Shown here: in pieces, positions 47,301-59,691 of the stretch
How positions within the stretch are numbered: the stretch's first letter is position 1
How the letters are laid out: each line of letters begins with the position of its first letter
NCBI GenBank assembly: GCA_002633005.1
Contig: NMRA01000079.1
Span: 852,558-916,557 of the forward strand
Reading direction: 5' to 3'
Length of the DNA: 64,000 nt
From: Phoronis australis
Lineage: Eukaryota > Phoronida > Phoronidae
The notes under the pieces: model-generated
What the model saw: only the letters and a program-made list of their open reading frames with translations
The model's database searches: none
Told to the model about the DNA's origin: nothing
Made by a program: the position numbers and the translations under genes

Positions 47301-50300
47301 ACGTTCACACAAGCTCATGAATAGAGACTACATGTACGTGTAGTTCACTTCAATCCTTGACAGTGCCATCTGGAGTAAACGGTCCCACGCGTTCTCGTCC
47401 AAATGTGTGCAAATCTTTTTAGCGTAAGATTTGCCTGATGAGAACACAATGACGTAATGACTGAATTCATAATTTTAGTTTAGTTGCACTTAATGCGTTC
47501 TTTTTCTATCTATAATTGGTTAAAAGAAAAAAAAATACTTACGAATAAGTCTTCCAAATTTGTGTTCACCCACCTGCAGACAGACCCTCCGAGATATTAA
47601 ACGCAGTTTCTTCAGTGTGACTCATCCCTACAACATCATTGCGGATGAATGATTAAATGAAATTCCCGTTAAATTGATCAAACCATAATTTCAAACTAAA
47701 ACATTTTTCTACAACACAACGTCGACCTGGTCAATTGTGAAGCGTTGCAGATGATTTGTTGTAGGTAAAGCAAACGTAAGTAAAATCACGAAGCAATATT
47801 CAATACACCTACATGTATAGTACCGATGTAGTTGGATTGCAGTTCTCGCAATTAAGCAATGGCAATGTTATTTGTCGCTAAAGACGTACAGGAAGACACA
47901 ATCCATTCAATTGCAATCCACTTCACAGAAATATGAATCCCAAGAATGTTCACACGTCTTATGATTAAAATTTCAGCGTTTACCGAGACAAGCCGCGACA
48001 CCTTGCGGAAATCATTGGACGTCAACGTTGTTGGAGCGTCCAATATGGCGAAAGCATGCTTTCCATTTATGAAGAAAAGTCAGTAGGTCACAACAGCTTT
48101 ACATCCTGATTCTTTTTTTCTAGAGGAAAACGACGGAAATGAATTTTGATGAAGACACTTTTGTCTTACATGACAACAGAGCTAATTGAAGCCAAACGGA
48201 CACTTACGTTTCTGCGCGTGATCATCACGAGCCGTCAATTTCAACTTAAAATTTAGTGACAAGTTTAAATGCCGTGCTTGTCAACGGTAAGCACAAGACC
48301 TAAGTTTATAGCAGTATTTCTAAACAAAACCAAGTGTGTCAACTTTTGCCTTCAGATGAGCTGTCCATTAAAACTCGGGCTGGGGACTGCCGTCGCGATC
48401 GCGCCCAATGTCCACGTCTTCAAACAGAAATACTGGGACTTTGTACTCAGGAATATTTTACTCTATTTGATCTTATTTATTCATATTAATATTCATTTCA
48501 TATTAACTAATTTTTATACTATTTGTATTGAATAATATTTTCAATCTAATTATGCATAGCTCTTTGTATTTTATTTCATGTAATTATATCCAGCTGGTTC
48601 CACTTGAATATCAGTGTATTCAGTGAAGTCGTCTACTAGTCTTTTAAAGAAGTTTAAATAAATAATGTATATAACTTAACCTGTAACAAGTGTAATTGTG
48701 CGAGTTTATGTAGGCGATGCCTGCCAGACATTTACGTCATGGTCGGTGAATTTACCAGTTAAAAACTTGTGAAAGAATCTGCCCTTTATCGAGTGAGGGG
48801 CTCCGCCATATGAGGTTAAAATGAGATGAAATATTATCGTAATGTTCAACAAAATTCAGTGACACTGTACTCAATTAAACAGAAGAAGAAATCCAATTAT
48901 TTCCTCCACTAAATAAAATCAAATTGTAAATATCACAGAGTATACATGTATATGAGTATTTAAATGCACCGTGATATACTGAGGTATTTTAGTGATAGTA
49001 TAATTGTTTTGAAGTAAACCGACTTCAGTAGCGTTGCATCCGGCTGTTGGTCAGCGCATTTAACGTCCCAGCAAGGCCAAAGAATAGCCACATGTATGTA
49101 TACAGTATGTAACCAGAAGACACCATGTATGTAACCTAGCCACACTGCGTAGTGTTTTTGTAATGTAATTTCTCTTATAATTAAATACGTATAGAATTTC
49201 ACTAATCTTAGACATCAATACCGTCTAATAATGTACACGTCTATCCCCACGATATCTCACGATTAGTTGTGCCTTTCCGCGAGGTTCTTGTGTCTACAGA
49301 ACGCAGCGCTGGTTATATACAGTGGCGGATCTAGAATATCATAAGGGGGGCCAACATTTTGTCTGGGGCAAATCAGCAAAGCGACTGGATGCGCGCACGC
49401 AGCCTCAAAAAAAGATAGGGGGACTCGAGGGTCTAAAGCAAACGGAGGAATAGAAAAAGAAAACGGTTGCGCAGGTCGTCGGGGCCTCGGGGAGGGACAC
49501 TTAAAGTGGAGTGTTAGCCCCCCCCCCCTCAGCCGCCTGTTAATAATTGTTGAACTCAATGTTTCCTGACGCTCTTGCTGTTTTATTTTTTGCGGCAGTG
49601 AGGGGGGAGCGCCCGGGCTACTTGGGCTCCCCTTAGTCCGCCTATGATGTAGCACGAGGCAGGTCAGAATAGGTGGGACCTTGGCAGTCTACCTCAATTG
49701 ACTTACTCATAGCTCTGAGCTGGCAGCTCACACCAACTGAAAACCTGAAAATAAATGTACGACTTGGATGAGCTAGGTTGACCGTTCTAAAGGTACATGT
49801 AGGTCATGTTTCAGTTGAGACGGACATCTCGCCTGTCATACGTGTACGTCTACGCTAACCCTAAGAACAAAAATCATCAGTGTCAGAAAGCTTAATTTAA
49901 GGTCATGCTTTAAACATGCGTTTTAAACGGGCGAGGTGGTTGTAAACTCCCGTTAAACGGATACCAAATTCAGCTTGGCCTGTTCACATAAATGGGCAGC
50001 GCAGCAATGAAAATTGAGTGGGGCTAAAGCCCCTAGCCCTCCTGTGGTGCACCGCCTATAGACCACGGGCGGCGCAGCACTGAAAAAAATGGGGCTATAG
50101 CCCCCCAGCCTCCTACATGTACATGTATGTCGCGCTGCCCATGACATATATTAAAAACAACTTTCCCACGTCATGCTCTCTAAGCTATAAAAATTGCCCA
50201 CAAGAATTTTTACATACTTCAGTTCTCATGAACAATACTGATATTTCCAGAATGTATCCAGTTTTACAAAAAAGTCCAGTGCAATACAACCATATAATAA

Positions 50301-53300
50301 TATTTTCAGTATCCACTTCCCGTGCGACTTCATCAGTGACCTCTGACACGGAATGTTCAAAAGGTACATGTAGGTCAAAGTCGACTCGACGTCGTTAGCC
50401 GGTTCGATCATCAAAATTTCCGAATATAATTTAAAGTAAAGCAGTTGCAGCAGTATAAATAACACACGGCCTGCACTCAGGCCCCAAACGTAACATCTGG
50501 TACAAAATTGTTAATTATATGACACTTTTGTCTCAGTTTTCAATTGCTAGATATTATATCGTCTGCAACTCAGGTGTCGATTCCTCGTTAACTACGATTG
50601 AAAATATTGTTGTTATACATGTATAACTATTTCCAGGAGATGTTACATGTTCAATGCACAGTAACCGATGTATTCATCTTTGTGAACTCTTTTCAAGTAG
50701 CAAATCTTTACATTTAAACTTGTTTCTTTTACTATAGGAAACTTGCAACCGAAACAAGCAAGTACATGTAGATACATATAGCCTGAGTGTATTTAAAAAA
50801 TCTGCCGCAAAACTGAAAGTAACTTAGGAATTCAAAGCGCATGGGGTAAATACAAAACGTACCTCGATTTGCGTACTCTCGGTACGTTTTGTGTATTTAT
50901 TAAAACAGTGCCAAAAAGATAAGACTGGGTTTTTCTTTTGATCTGAAGTCAGTACTCCACTGGGGTACCATCGGCGATTTTTCTTACTAAGGGCGCTACT
51001 ACCAAATCCAAATTTCGTCGGAGTTCTCGTAGGGCGACCGTGGCTGGTAACCACAACCAATAAACTCGATTCTGTTCCTAATTGTTTGAATAAAGCTGAA
51101 AATTACTTTTAGTTTCTGAGGCAGAGCAGTTATTGTATGGAGGGAAGTATTTGACTAATTGCTAATTGATATGGAATGAATTCTGTTATATTGATTGGGA
51201 AAATCGAGTATTTTTGTGCATATCAACAACCGGACGGCCACCAGAGCAACGGTCAGCATCGTCCCTTTAAGCTTGTTTTCAGACTACGTGCCCTGACCTT
51301 GTGAGTCTAAGAACTTGAGTCGTGAACTGGCAGAACATATTGTACGGTGGTGCTTGATTCACCCTTTCCACGTAGTTAGTCACCTTTGGGTACTTTATTC
51401 TCCACGTTCCTGTTTTTGCTTTGGTTTTGAAGGGATTGCCCATCCGCCACCAACATCATGACGTCGTACTATTGCTAGTCGACCATTCAGTTTTCAGGTT
51501 TTTTAAATTGACATGATGTGTGATAAGCCAGATTGTGACTAACCTGTCCTATCCCATGCTCGTGGCTTAGCCGCGGTGTTGAAGAAAAACTATACGCTAA
51601 TTTCTCTCATAATGGATCGATTTCAGAAATTCAAAGATGGCTTACTTACTTTTCATGTCGGTCGTTTGCCTCAATCGTTGTTCGCGTTTTTTACTTAAAA
51701 CTCGTACGCTAAACAGGCGTGTTGGTTTACGACCGCAATTAACTCATCCAGCACGTTCCGCCAAGCCTGTGAATAGCGACAATCTCACTTCAACCGTGAC
51801 AGGGCAATCACGTGATGTGCCGAATACTTTTCCTTGGATATTTTGGGGTGAACTGTCCCGCGCTTTTTCGCTCACTTGTGTGCAGATCTTGTTAGCGTAA
51901 GACGATAATTTAATGACGTAATAACTAGATTTATAATTTTGGTACAGTTGCACTTATTTTGTATCTTGGTTTTTTCCCGTCTATATTTGGTCAAAAGGAA
52001 AAAAAGCTTATTACCAGTCTGTCTTCAGCTCCTGACAGACAGACCCTACATGTACGAGACTTTAACCATGGTTTCTTCAATGACTCTTCCAAACACCATT
52101 ATTTTGGATTCCGGATGATTAGTTAAATAAAATACACGTGTAAGGGAAAGCTTACGAATCATGAACCATAAAATCCATCCAATCTTTCACAGAGACAGCA
52201 CGTTTGTAGGTCTAATAACTATGTGTTTTTAGTTGAATCATTCTTTTAATACCCAGTGAGTCGACAGTGGTGCATTAGCAGGTGACTGGATGAGGATTGG
52301 TTAAAATAACTAAAACACGATATACTGTTTCTTTAAATCACGGATAGCCCAGTTTCTAGTAGTTGGGTACAAATGATAGACAGAGTGACCGAAAAATTTA
52401 CCGACTCACTTTTCAGCGCAAACACTGGAGTTCAAATTCTGTTCCGTGCATCAGATTTTGCTCCTGGGCCTAGCGTACATGTACAAAACTGTATGAATAC
52501 ACCTTGTTTTGAAACTGTGTGCGTAAGTCATTACGTGCTCTGTATGCAGGAGGATGGTAAAAAATTGTCCACTTGAACTTGAGAATCCAGTGAAATAATA
52601 CGCTGTGTAAAAACCTTGCTGTCCAAAGTTTCTCAAACTTTTCGAAATACATGTCCATGTACACGTATGAGGGGACTACACCTGTAAGTGCGTGTTTACA
52701 AGTGATCATAGAAGATCTACATTGCAAAAAGTGGTTCGCCTAACGATTAATTTGATACCCATTATCCTTAAAGTGTAAATCAAACACTCGTGTTCTCTTA
52801 AACTTCTCTCTGCTCTATGTTTTGCTGGATTTCTTTTCTCGACTACTCTGGCCACGCACCTCTTCCAGTTTACTCGGTTTAACCGAGACACCTGCAAATT
52901 ATTGGGGTGGGGGTGCCCACCGGCTCCGCTAGATACATCGAGATAAGCGAATTTTAGGCAAAATTACTGAAATTGTCAATCAATAATCTTCGTTGTTTTG
53001 CAGCTGGGCCCGACGCCTGTATTGTGAACATCTCAAGCTTTGTCGGGCATACCGCTCTACCAGCCATGTCTTCATACAGCGCGACAAAGGCAGCCATCAG
53101 TATGCTCACAAAATCTATGGCGCTTGATCTGTCATCAGAAGGAATGCGAGTGAACGCTGTCAGCCCGGGTTTCGTCTGGACGCCAATACTGGTAAGCTGT
53201 AATATTTTTAATGCTGCAAGTTCTTCTTTCGCGTGTCTGCGTGAGAGCTCAGCTATCTTGAACATGTCTAAAATTGTTAATGTGACGCTATAACCGGTGA

Positions 53301-54543
53301 TTCTGGGCTACGATGAGCGGGTGTAGCAAGCAAATTTGTGACGAGGAGAACTGTTTTCTTTTCAACATACATTACCAACATCGATCAACAAAATCAAAAC
53401 ATCTCCTTTGGGCTAAAATGCCAAGACAAGAAGCAATAATTCTGTATGTTCTTGTCAAAAATAAAAAAAAATCTGTATATTGTTTCACATTCCCAAAACA
53501 TGATCAACGTACCAGTAATTTATTTAAAAACGGGGGAGTCATCGACGGAAACGGTTTATATAACACCAACAGAGTTTACCTAATATAGGACGAGGGCATA
53601 AGAAACGTCACACCTCGTCTTTCTTTCTACTCACTCACGTTATCCTGGATTGATACAACGATTATGGTCGTAAAGCACGTGGGAAATCTCGGTCGTAAAT
53701 ATGTACATGTAGTTATGGGCGACACGTTCCCCCGAAACAGCCCACGATAACTGACGACGCAGAACACATATATACATTCGAAGAGTGTGACGGAAGCGTT
53801 TCAAGCAAAATGTGTCAATTTTTCAGACACATGCGTCTGACTTCGTGATTGTGTTACACTCTAAAACGCAAAGTTATTCACTCAAAAGTCCAAGTAGTGG
53901 ACCTACACCTGCGTTTGGAATCATAAAGGCTGAATATCAGAGGAAATAATCACTTGCACAGGGCAAGGTTTTGCGTTAGCTTCATCCCCTTGTTCGGTGA
54001 AACAGAATGGTTCCCAGAGTGCGAGACCTCTGTAATTGACTATTGGGGACACGGAGTCTTGTCTCCCTCTCTGGTCTAGAGTCGTGGCCTAAAGTCTGCT
54101 ACCGTCTGATCACTGTGGTCGGACCCCTTTTGTAATACACTGGGAGTTGCAGTGAGTTTACATGTATAATTAGGCCAAAACAGTGATGACATGGCATCTT
54201 GTCTGAAGTAACGGAGGATAATGACGATCTCGTACCTTGAAAAGTACGGAAAAGTTACGGTGCACACATTGAGCAGTAGCTTGTCAAATTCTCCATAAAG
54301 TAAAACGTTCTCGTTATAAATTGGTCGTTTCAGTCTGCTTACTCAAATGAGCCACGTGGTGGAAACATGGAAGAAAACGTTGGAAGACGATGTCATATGA
54401 ACGTTAAAGGGTTCATCGAAGCCGCCGGAATCGCTTCTGTCATCGCCTTTCTCTGCAGCAGAGACGCTATGTACATAGATGGCGCTGACATTCCAGTCGA
54501 TTGTGGCCTCACAGCAATGGGACCGGAAGGTCAAGGGAATTAA
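43974..54543 (+). CDS. SDR family oxidoreductase, copy 3 (five-exon gene, variant cofactor motif)
   Basis: Join of 43974-44116, 45931-46154, 47977-48078, 53004-53191 and 54334-54543, giving 867 nt and 288 aa with TAA. One codon is gained in exon 2 (DDNCDG) and one lost in exon 5 relative to copy 2, so the total is unchanged. The active-site Asn, Ser, YSATK Tyr and Lys are present. Two departures stand out. The cofactor motif reads AGGASGIG, with Ala for the usual Thr, and the NNAG motif reads NFCA. The exon 3 donor is GTCAGT, weaker than in the other copies. Introns 2 and 3 hold a 1.2 kb direct duplication. AATAAA at 54816-54821 is a candidate poly(A) signal. Probably functional or recently so; the substrate is unknown. 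Confidence 0.85.
44292..44365. repeat. (AT)n(GT)30 microsatellite
   Basis: A short AT run followed by about 30 GT dinucleotides, in intron 1 of SDR copy 3. It creates an artefactual Cys-Val open frame. Confidence 0.95.
44650..44840. repeat. Dense GGTCG/CGACC cluster
   Basis: About fourteen GGTCG or CGACC pentamers in 190 bases, many forming palindromes such as CCGACCGGTCGG and GTCGACCGG. It is GC-rich within AT-rich intron 1 of SDR copy 3. Possibly a subterminal array of a DNA transposon. Confidence 0.6.
45338..45466 (+). mobile_element. hAT-like MITE, degenerate
   Basis: Starts CAGGGTATAGGGGTTAAG and ends ATCGGACCCACCCCTG. The interior matches the element at 40128-40284 (CCTAAAATTCTTCCGCATTCC). 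Flanks show no clear duplication. Confidence 0.6.
45931..46154 (+). CDS. SDR copy 3, exon 2
   Basis: 224 nt, one codon longer than in copies 1 and 2, from TTTCAG to GTAAGT. Open. Encodes VAIFDIN and LVNFCAYFGG. Confidence 0.87.
46540..47690 (+). repeat. 1.2-kb direct duplication, left unit
   Basis: Matches 50933-52170, for example GGGAAAATCGAGTATTTTT and ACTCGTACGCTAAACAGGCG. In intron 2 of SDR copy 3. Confidence 0.75.
47977..48078 (+). CDS. SDR copy 3, exon 3
   Basis: 102 nt from TTTCAG to a GTCAGT donor. Encodes DTLRKSLDVNVVGASNMAK with the active-site Asn. Confidence 0.82.
48079..49319. other. Intron 3 of SDR copy 3, left part
   Basis: No gene seen; AT-rich. Confidence 0.4.
49320..49646 (+). 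mobile_element. hAT-like MITE
   Basis: Starts CAGTGGCGGATCTAGAATAT and ends AGTCCGCCTATG. Flanks ATATA and ATGTA are a near 5-bp duplication. A shortened relative of the 1-kb elements at 55032 and 57028. Confidence 0.7.
49647..50932. other. Intron 3 of SDR copy 3, middle part
   Basis: No gene. Two degenerate units with GGGGCTAWAGCCCC palindromes (50014-50110) next to GCAGCGCAGCA words, likely repeat debris. Confidence 0.4.
50933..52170 (+). repeat. 1.2-kb direct duplication, right unit
   Basis: Second unit, in intron 3 of SDR copy 3. It ends close to a short run (52180s) resembling the start of exon 3, a possible relic. Confidence 0.75.
53004..53191 (+). CDS. SDR copy 3, exon 4
   Basis: 188 nt from TTTTGCAG to GTAAGC. 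Encodes IVNISS and YSATK, 13 residues apart (Ser to Tyr), then VNAVSPGFVWTP. Confidence 0.9.
54334..54543 (+). CDS. SDR copy 3, exon 5
   Basis: 210 nt after GTTTCAG, ending in TAA, one codon shorter than in the other copies within the variable loop before VGRRCHMN. The C-terminal DGADIPVDCGLTAMGPEG is intact. Confidence 0.88.
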   Translation, partial: SAYSNEPRGGNMEENVGRRCHMNVKGFIEAAGIASVIAFLCSRDAMYIDGADIPVDCGLTAMGPEGQGN

Positions 54544-55031
54544 CAGTCTTTTCAGAACACAAGTCTTCGGTTCTAGTAGTGTTAGGAATCTACGAATAAT
54601 CCTAAATATAGACATTCATTTTAAAACACCATGTTTCGCTTTAAGAATATCACAAGCATAATTTAGGGACCTTTATGCTAACTCGTATCTAAAAAGAAAC
54701 TGGCTCTGTCAACTAGTAAAAGTTAAAATATTCCAAGAGAAAAAAAAGATGGATGTTACTAATTCTTACACTTTTTGTGCCATTATTATTATTACGTTGC
54801 CACATATTTAAGCCAAATAAAAAGGCACATTCATAGCAAAATAACCACTTGTTGGATTTCAATGGAACCTTTTTTAATGAAAACTTTACAATTTGCTTTT
54901 GAAAAACTATCGGCCGAGTGTTCTCATGAACTGGGACATGCTATACATGTACATGTAGGTAGTCCTCCGTCGTTGCTCAAAAACCAGACATGTAACTACT
55001 GTGTTTTCTTGCACTGAGAAAACCTCGAGCA
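54544..55031. other. Downstream region of SDR copy 3
   Basis: The 3' flank with AATAAA at 54816; nothing else seen. Confidence 0.4.
54816..54821 (+). promoter_or_regulatory. Candidate poly(A) signal of SDR copy 3
   Basis: AATAAA about 270 bases after the stop codon, a plausible spacing only. Confidence 0.35.
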
Positions 55032-56305
55032 CAGTGACAGATCTAGGATATCGTAAGAGGGGGGGGGTCCAACATTTCGTCTCGTCGACAATGGCACGTA
55101 GAGCACGACGAGGCTCTTAGCGGCGAATGGGGGGGGGAGGTCGGGAGGGGGGTTCCCCCATCTGACCAGGGGAAATTTTGTTTTTGCCTCTGAAAACAAT
55201 CATTTTCCTTTGATTTCTGCAACCATTTCTTTAGCCAGGTCGATACTTGCGACAAGCGCGGCCAAATCCCATGACCCAGATCTCATTCTGGAATCCGACA
55301 TCGCTGCGCAGCAAGTTTTCGACTCCATAAGCTGCCCGAAATAAAAAAATGCCCTTTATTCTAGACTTTTACCTGCTTTACGTAGCCCTTTATGTTTTTT
55401 CCCGATGGCGAACAGATACAGTGTACATAACCAGGCACATAATTTATGACGCATACTCAAATGACTTTTTCATACATGTATATGAAAAAACTCTGTGAGT
55501 ATTTACATCACCTCCTGTTGGAGGATTTTTAGATAAACAAATTACCAATTTATGCTTAAAGCATTTAAACAGTTTAACGGCGGTATCGCCACTTGTGATT
55601 TAAAAAGTAAAAACTCACGACTTTTTGGTCAGAGAGCACACACAATTCCACTGCGCCACCACGGATCCGAATAAAACAAAATGCTAAAACACATTCTTGT
55701 TTATGGTCCACTCAGCTTGCATGCGAAACTGCTCTTCCCTGTAATGTTTATTCCACATTTTATATTTTGTGCAACCAGTTTGTAGCAAGAGGTGGTTTTA
55801 AAACAGTCCACATTTGCAAACCGTCTCAATTTTAAAGTTTAACAAAGAGAGAACTGTGAGTTTCTGAGTGATTCACTAAGGCTTCGCTTAAAATTTACAT
55901 CTTACCATTAGCTTCTGTTTCTTCATCGTCACTCAGCTTCCGTTTTCTCTGAAAAATATGAAGTAGTTCTCTTAATTGCACAGTGGAGCAGACAGCGGAT
56001 TCGGAGTGGTAGTGCGCAGCGCCACTGCCGGTCGCCTGGGATATCACGCGCATAATGACCGGGAGCGGCATTACTTAGCCATAGTTTCCGGTTGTCTGAA
56101 TCAGACACTTGATATCGGGTCTGAGCCCCCTCCCCGCATACACGCACACACAAACTAAAACTCCACGCATTGTCAAATCTTGTTTCGTCGGTATAATGTT
56201 AATTACCGGGGTTAATTTATAAACTCAAATTTCCTCGCGCGTTTGTTTTTTATTTCTTGCGGCCTCCAATGGGGGAGCCCTGGAACCCCCCTAAATCCGC
56301 CTATG
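55032..56305 (+). mobile_element. hAT-like element, long form
   Basis: Starts CAGTGACAGATCTAGGATAT and ends CCTAAATCCGCCTATG. Homologous over most of its length, in opposite orientation, to 57028-58005, for example GAGTTTCTGAGTGATTCACT and GTAGTGCGCAGCGCCA. It holds a decayed tRNA-like segment near 55620-55670. No transposase frame. Confidence 0.7.
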
Positions 56306-56462
56306 GATGTTCACATTATTAGGGAAAAGTAAGTCTATACCCAATGAAAACTTTGGTCAACGAAGAAAGTATCATTTTGTCAATCAGTGTCAATGGTGTA
56401 CAACGTCGTAGACTTCATACGAGACTTCCAAGGTTACATGTACAGTGTACATGTCAGTTTTT

Positions 56463-56542
56463 CGAAGGTTCACTACTGCGAAGGTCCACTTCTCCGAAGG
56501 TCCACTACTCTGAAGGTTCACTATTCCTAAGGTTCGCTACCT
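56463..56542 (+). repeat. 16-bp minisatellite, five units
   Basis: Units of the form CGAAGGT(T/C)CACTACTC repeated five times with few changes. Confidence 0.85.
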
Positions 56543-57027
56543 TCGAATGTCCGAAACCAGAACTCCTACAGTTAATTACTGGAATTGTCAGCTAATGAGT
56601 GGGAACTGACATGAATAAATACACAATACGTTCCGAGAGTGGCGTATATACATGTAAGTTATATCGCACTCGATATTATTCAGCGATAGGCAGAATAATG
56701 TCAAGTGGGAGTATTACTTCATCTAAGCCAGTCGAGGTACGTTTTGTATTGATCACATAGGCTTCAAATTCCAAAGTATCGTTCATTTCTTCTGCAGAAT
56801 TTTTATACTTCACACAGAGTACATGTATTCACGTAGCGGATCACATCCTATACATGTACATGTATGTATTTACTATTACCCGTTACAAGTTACTAGTAGG
56901 TTACAAGTTTTTTCTAGTAAAAGAAAATTTTTAAATGTAACGATTGATGACGTGGAAAGAGACCACGGAGAAGACAAAAAAACCCGGTGATTCTGCATTG
57001 AATTTTAACATTTACTGAAAACAGTTC
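56543..57027. other. Spacer between two hAT-like elements
   Basis: No gene. Several TACATGTA words. Confidence 0.4.
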
Positions 57028-58005
57028 CATAGGCGGATTTAGGGGGGGGGGGGGGGNGGGCCCCCTCCACCTTGGCTGCTGCAAAAAAATAAAACAGCAA
57101 GAGCGTAGGGAAATTTTGAGTTGATTAATTAACCCCGGCAATTAAAATTATACGGATGAAACCAGATTGAAATGTGTGCACTTTTAGTGTCAAATTCGGA
57201 ACACGGCGCATTCGTAACGGAACTATGGCTAATTATAGGCTCTCCTCGCGATATCCAAGGCGACCGGCAATGGCGCTGCGCACTACGACTTCGTTTTCGT
57301 CGTCTGCTCCACTATGCAATGAACAAAATTTACTTCATTTTTTAAAGAAAATATAACCTAAGTGACGATGAAAAAACAGAAGCTGCTGGTAAGATGTAAA
57401 ATTTAATCGAAGCCTTAGTGAATCACTCAGAAACTCATAATTCTCTCTTTTTCAAACCTTAACTTAAGACGATTTCCAAAGCAATACCGTCATTATTACC
57501 AACACGAAAAACGGATTTGGTCCTTTTGGCATTTGAAGACTATTTTAAATACAACAAATGTGTTATGAACCGATTGCACAAAATATAAAACGTGTAATAA
57601 GCATTACAAAAAGAAGTAGGCTTCGCCGGCAAACGCTGTAGACCATAAACAAGTAGGTCTGTTAGTATAGCATTAGTAGTTAAATCGTGGTGGTGTAGTG
57701 GTAAAGTACGCGCGCTTTATCCTCCAGGTCGTGAGATCGAGTCTGTGGTACTTGCAGTTTTTCCTGTTTGAAACCTTCTCCATGTTTTTTGCCTTTTTTT
57801 CTTGGATAATACTTCAGGAATCAAGGAAAATGCTTGATTTTTAGAGGAAAAAACAGAAAATTTCCTGGGCGGGAGGGGGGCAAACCCCTCTCTCGACCTC
57901 CCCCCATTCGGTGCTATACGCATCTACAATCGTGGTTTGCGCAAATGCTTACAGCCGAACAAAATGTTGGGCCTCCCCCCTTGTGATATCCTAGATCCGC
58001 CACTG
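57028..58005 (-). mobile_element. hAT-like element, long form, with tRNA-like module
   Basis: On the minus strand it starts CAGTGGCGGATCTAGGATAT and ends AAATCCGCCTATG. Flanked by AGTTC on both sides, an exact 5-bp duplication. On the + strand, 57685-57750 is tRNA-like with A box TGGTGTAGTGGTAAAG and B box GATCGAGTC, so a tRNA-derived sequence seems to have been captured by the element. An N sits in the poly-G run at 57057. Confidence 0.8.
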
Positions 58006-58884
58006 AGTTCAATAACAACCGGTTAGCGACGTCCATTCGACATTGACCTACATGTACAGCTGTAGATACTGATCAATCAGAATGCAGCATCCTTGACAAA
58101 CCTTCGTCTGCGTTTCCATGCCGCTATTTTACCCGACAAACGACACTTTGATCGTGTAAAACTTATTTTAGTCTATAGCACAAGACACTGTGTGATAAGA
58201 ATGGTGAAGCGGTGATGATATGCCGTGTGTAATTCGGACAGTCGTTATGCAGCTCGAGAATGATATCCTGTTAGTTTTGGGCATTCCGTAGGTCAAAAAA
58301 TGACTTTGTAAACGATGGATAGTCAAACTGTGTGAACGGCCACACGAGCAGCTAAACTTGACAATGTTGTTTGATTACTCAAAGGTTAAACACAAATATT
58401 ATTGTTCCACGATACGCACTTTTCAGTTTGGAGGCTATAGTGTACAGTAGGCCTATCAGATTTTGACTCGTCTGACTGCCTAATTGTTTCGTCACCTGCT
58501 GGCCGGATCTCGCCACTAGTCTAATGATAGTCCCCGGAAACTCTTTTTAAGGAGATTTTAATTATTTTTAATTTATTTTGGCATAATGAACATCGTTTTG
58601 TTTCGTAACATAGGCACATTTTTGTTATTTATATACCTGTAGGCTGGCTTTCAACTGAACTTCTCTCGAAAATTGAGAGATTCGATCGTCATAGGGAAGG
58701 GCACTACCGGGATTACTGAACTCAAAGCCTTGTTCGAGCTGTTTTCACGAAAAAATAAACAGTTCAATTACTTTTTGATGAGAACCTCTAGTATACACTT
58801 CGACTGTAGAGTAAGCGAGAGCGCTCATTTTAAGTTATTCAAACATGATATTTCGATTTACGAAGCTTTAAAAAAGAATTTGAG
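58006..58884. other. Spacer before segment R
   Basis: No gene seen. Confidence 0.4.
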
Positions 58885-59538
58885 TTATTTTTGTGAATAG
58901 CCATTATAACTTTTTGCCACTACACCCGAGACTTGTCATCTTTTGCAACCATACCACAGCTAAGTGATCATGCTACGTTTATAACTAACTGAAAGCTACC
59001 GCTAAGCAATGAAATTACAAAAATGCGAAGTTCATCAGATTTTTTAGATGCGATTACTGCCAACTTCATACATTCATTTAACTTGGACACAGCTCTAGAC
59101 CTACTGAAAATAACTGCTTGCCTAGCACAAGATGAGTGTGTAATTGAGCTATGAACTTGAGTTTTTTTTTCAATCAAAATATTTTGTACGAAGATTAGAA
59201 AGCGTAAACAGTGCTATCTAGGCATACTCGATCTACGTTACTCGGGGAGTTCCACCAGTTGTGACTTACTTTTCGTTAAGCGGAATTTAGCAGACGCCAG
59301 AATAAAAATATCTGTGAATCTTCACTGATTTTGTTCAAAAGAACCTGGAATCTATGACATCGTACAGATAATTCAACTTTAAGGTACATACCCAGCTTTA
59401 CATGAACACATCGCATCAGTGGCCTTGTCATTTGTCAGGTGAAGGTGAACCTCGTTTGGTTCTTCACGTTTTCGCTGGCTCCGAAATATTTTCCCTCGAA
59501 CATTAGTTTTTTCATCGTCACCTTCACAAATTCGCACA

Positions 59539-59673
59539 TCACGAACGTACGATTCTCAATTGAAAAGCATCGGTTGTTATATTTGTTGAAGCGTTTTCGG
59601 TTAATGCAAAAAAAAAACACTCATCGATTCCACCAAGAACGTCGTTTAGCGACAGTATATTTGCCTCCGACAT
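59539..59673 (-). CDS. Conserved 44-aa short ORF divergent from SDR copy 4
   Basis: Starts MSEANILSLNDVLGGID and ends FQLRIVRS. It aligns along its length with the ORF at 10822-10953, starting M(S/T)EAN..SLNDV.GGID and ending FQLRIV.S; the length difference is in phase (one codon at a poly-T run). Both have GTCACGTGAC 19 bases upstream. It may be a first exon (GT follows AGAATC) or a micropeptide; no family is recognised. Being repeated DNA, similarity could also reflect recent duplication. Confidence 0.35.
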   Translation of the reverse strand: MSEANILSLNDVLGGIDECFFFALTENASTNITTDAFQLRIVRS

Positions 59674-59691
59674 CTTGTTTGTTTGTCGGGT

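Noticed and set aside
49263-49655. 130-codon minus-strand frame
   Set aside because: It spans the hAT-like MITE at 49320-49646 and reads poly-Pro from its G/C runs.
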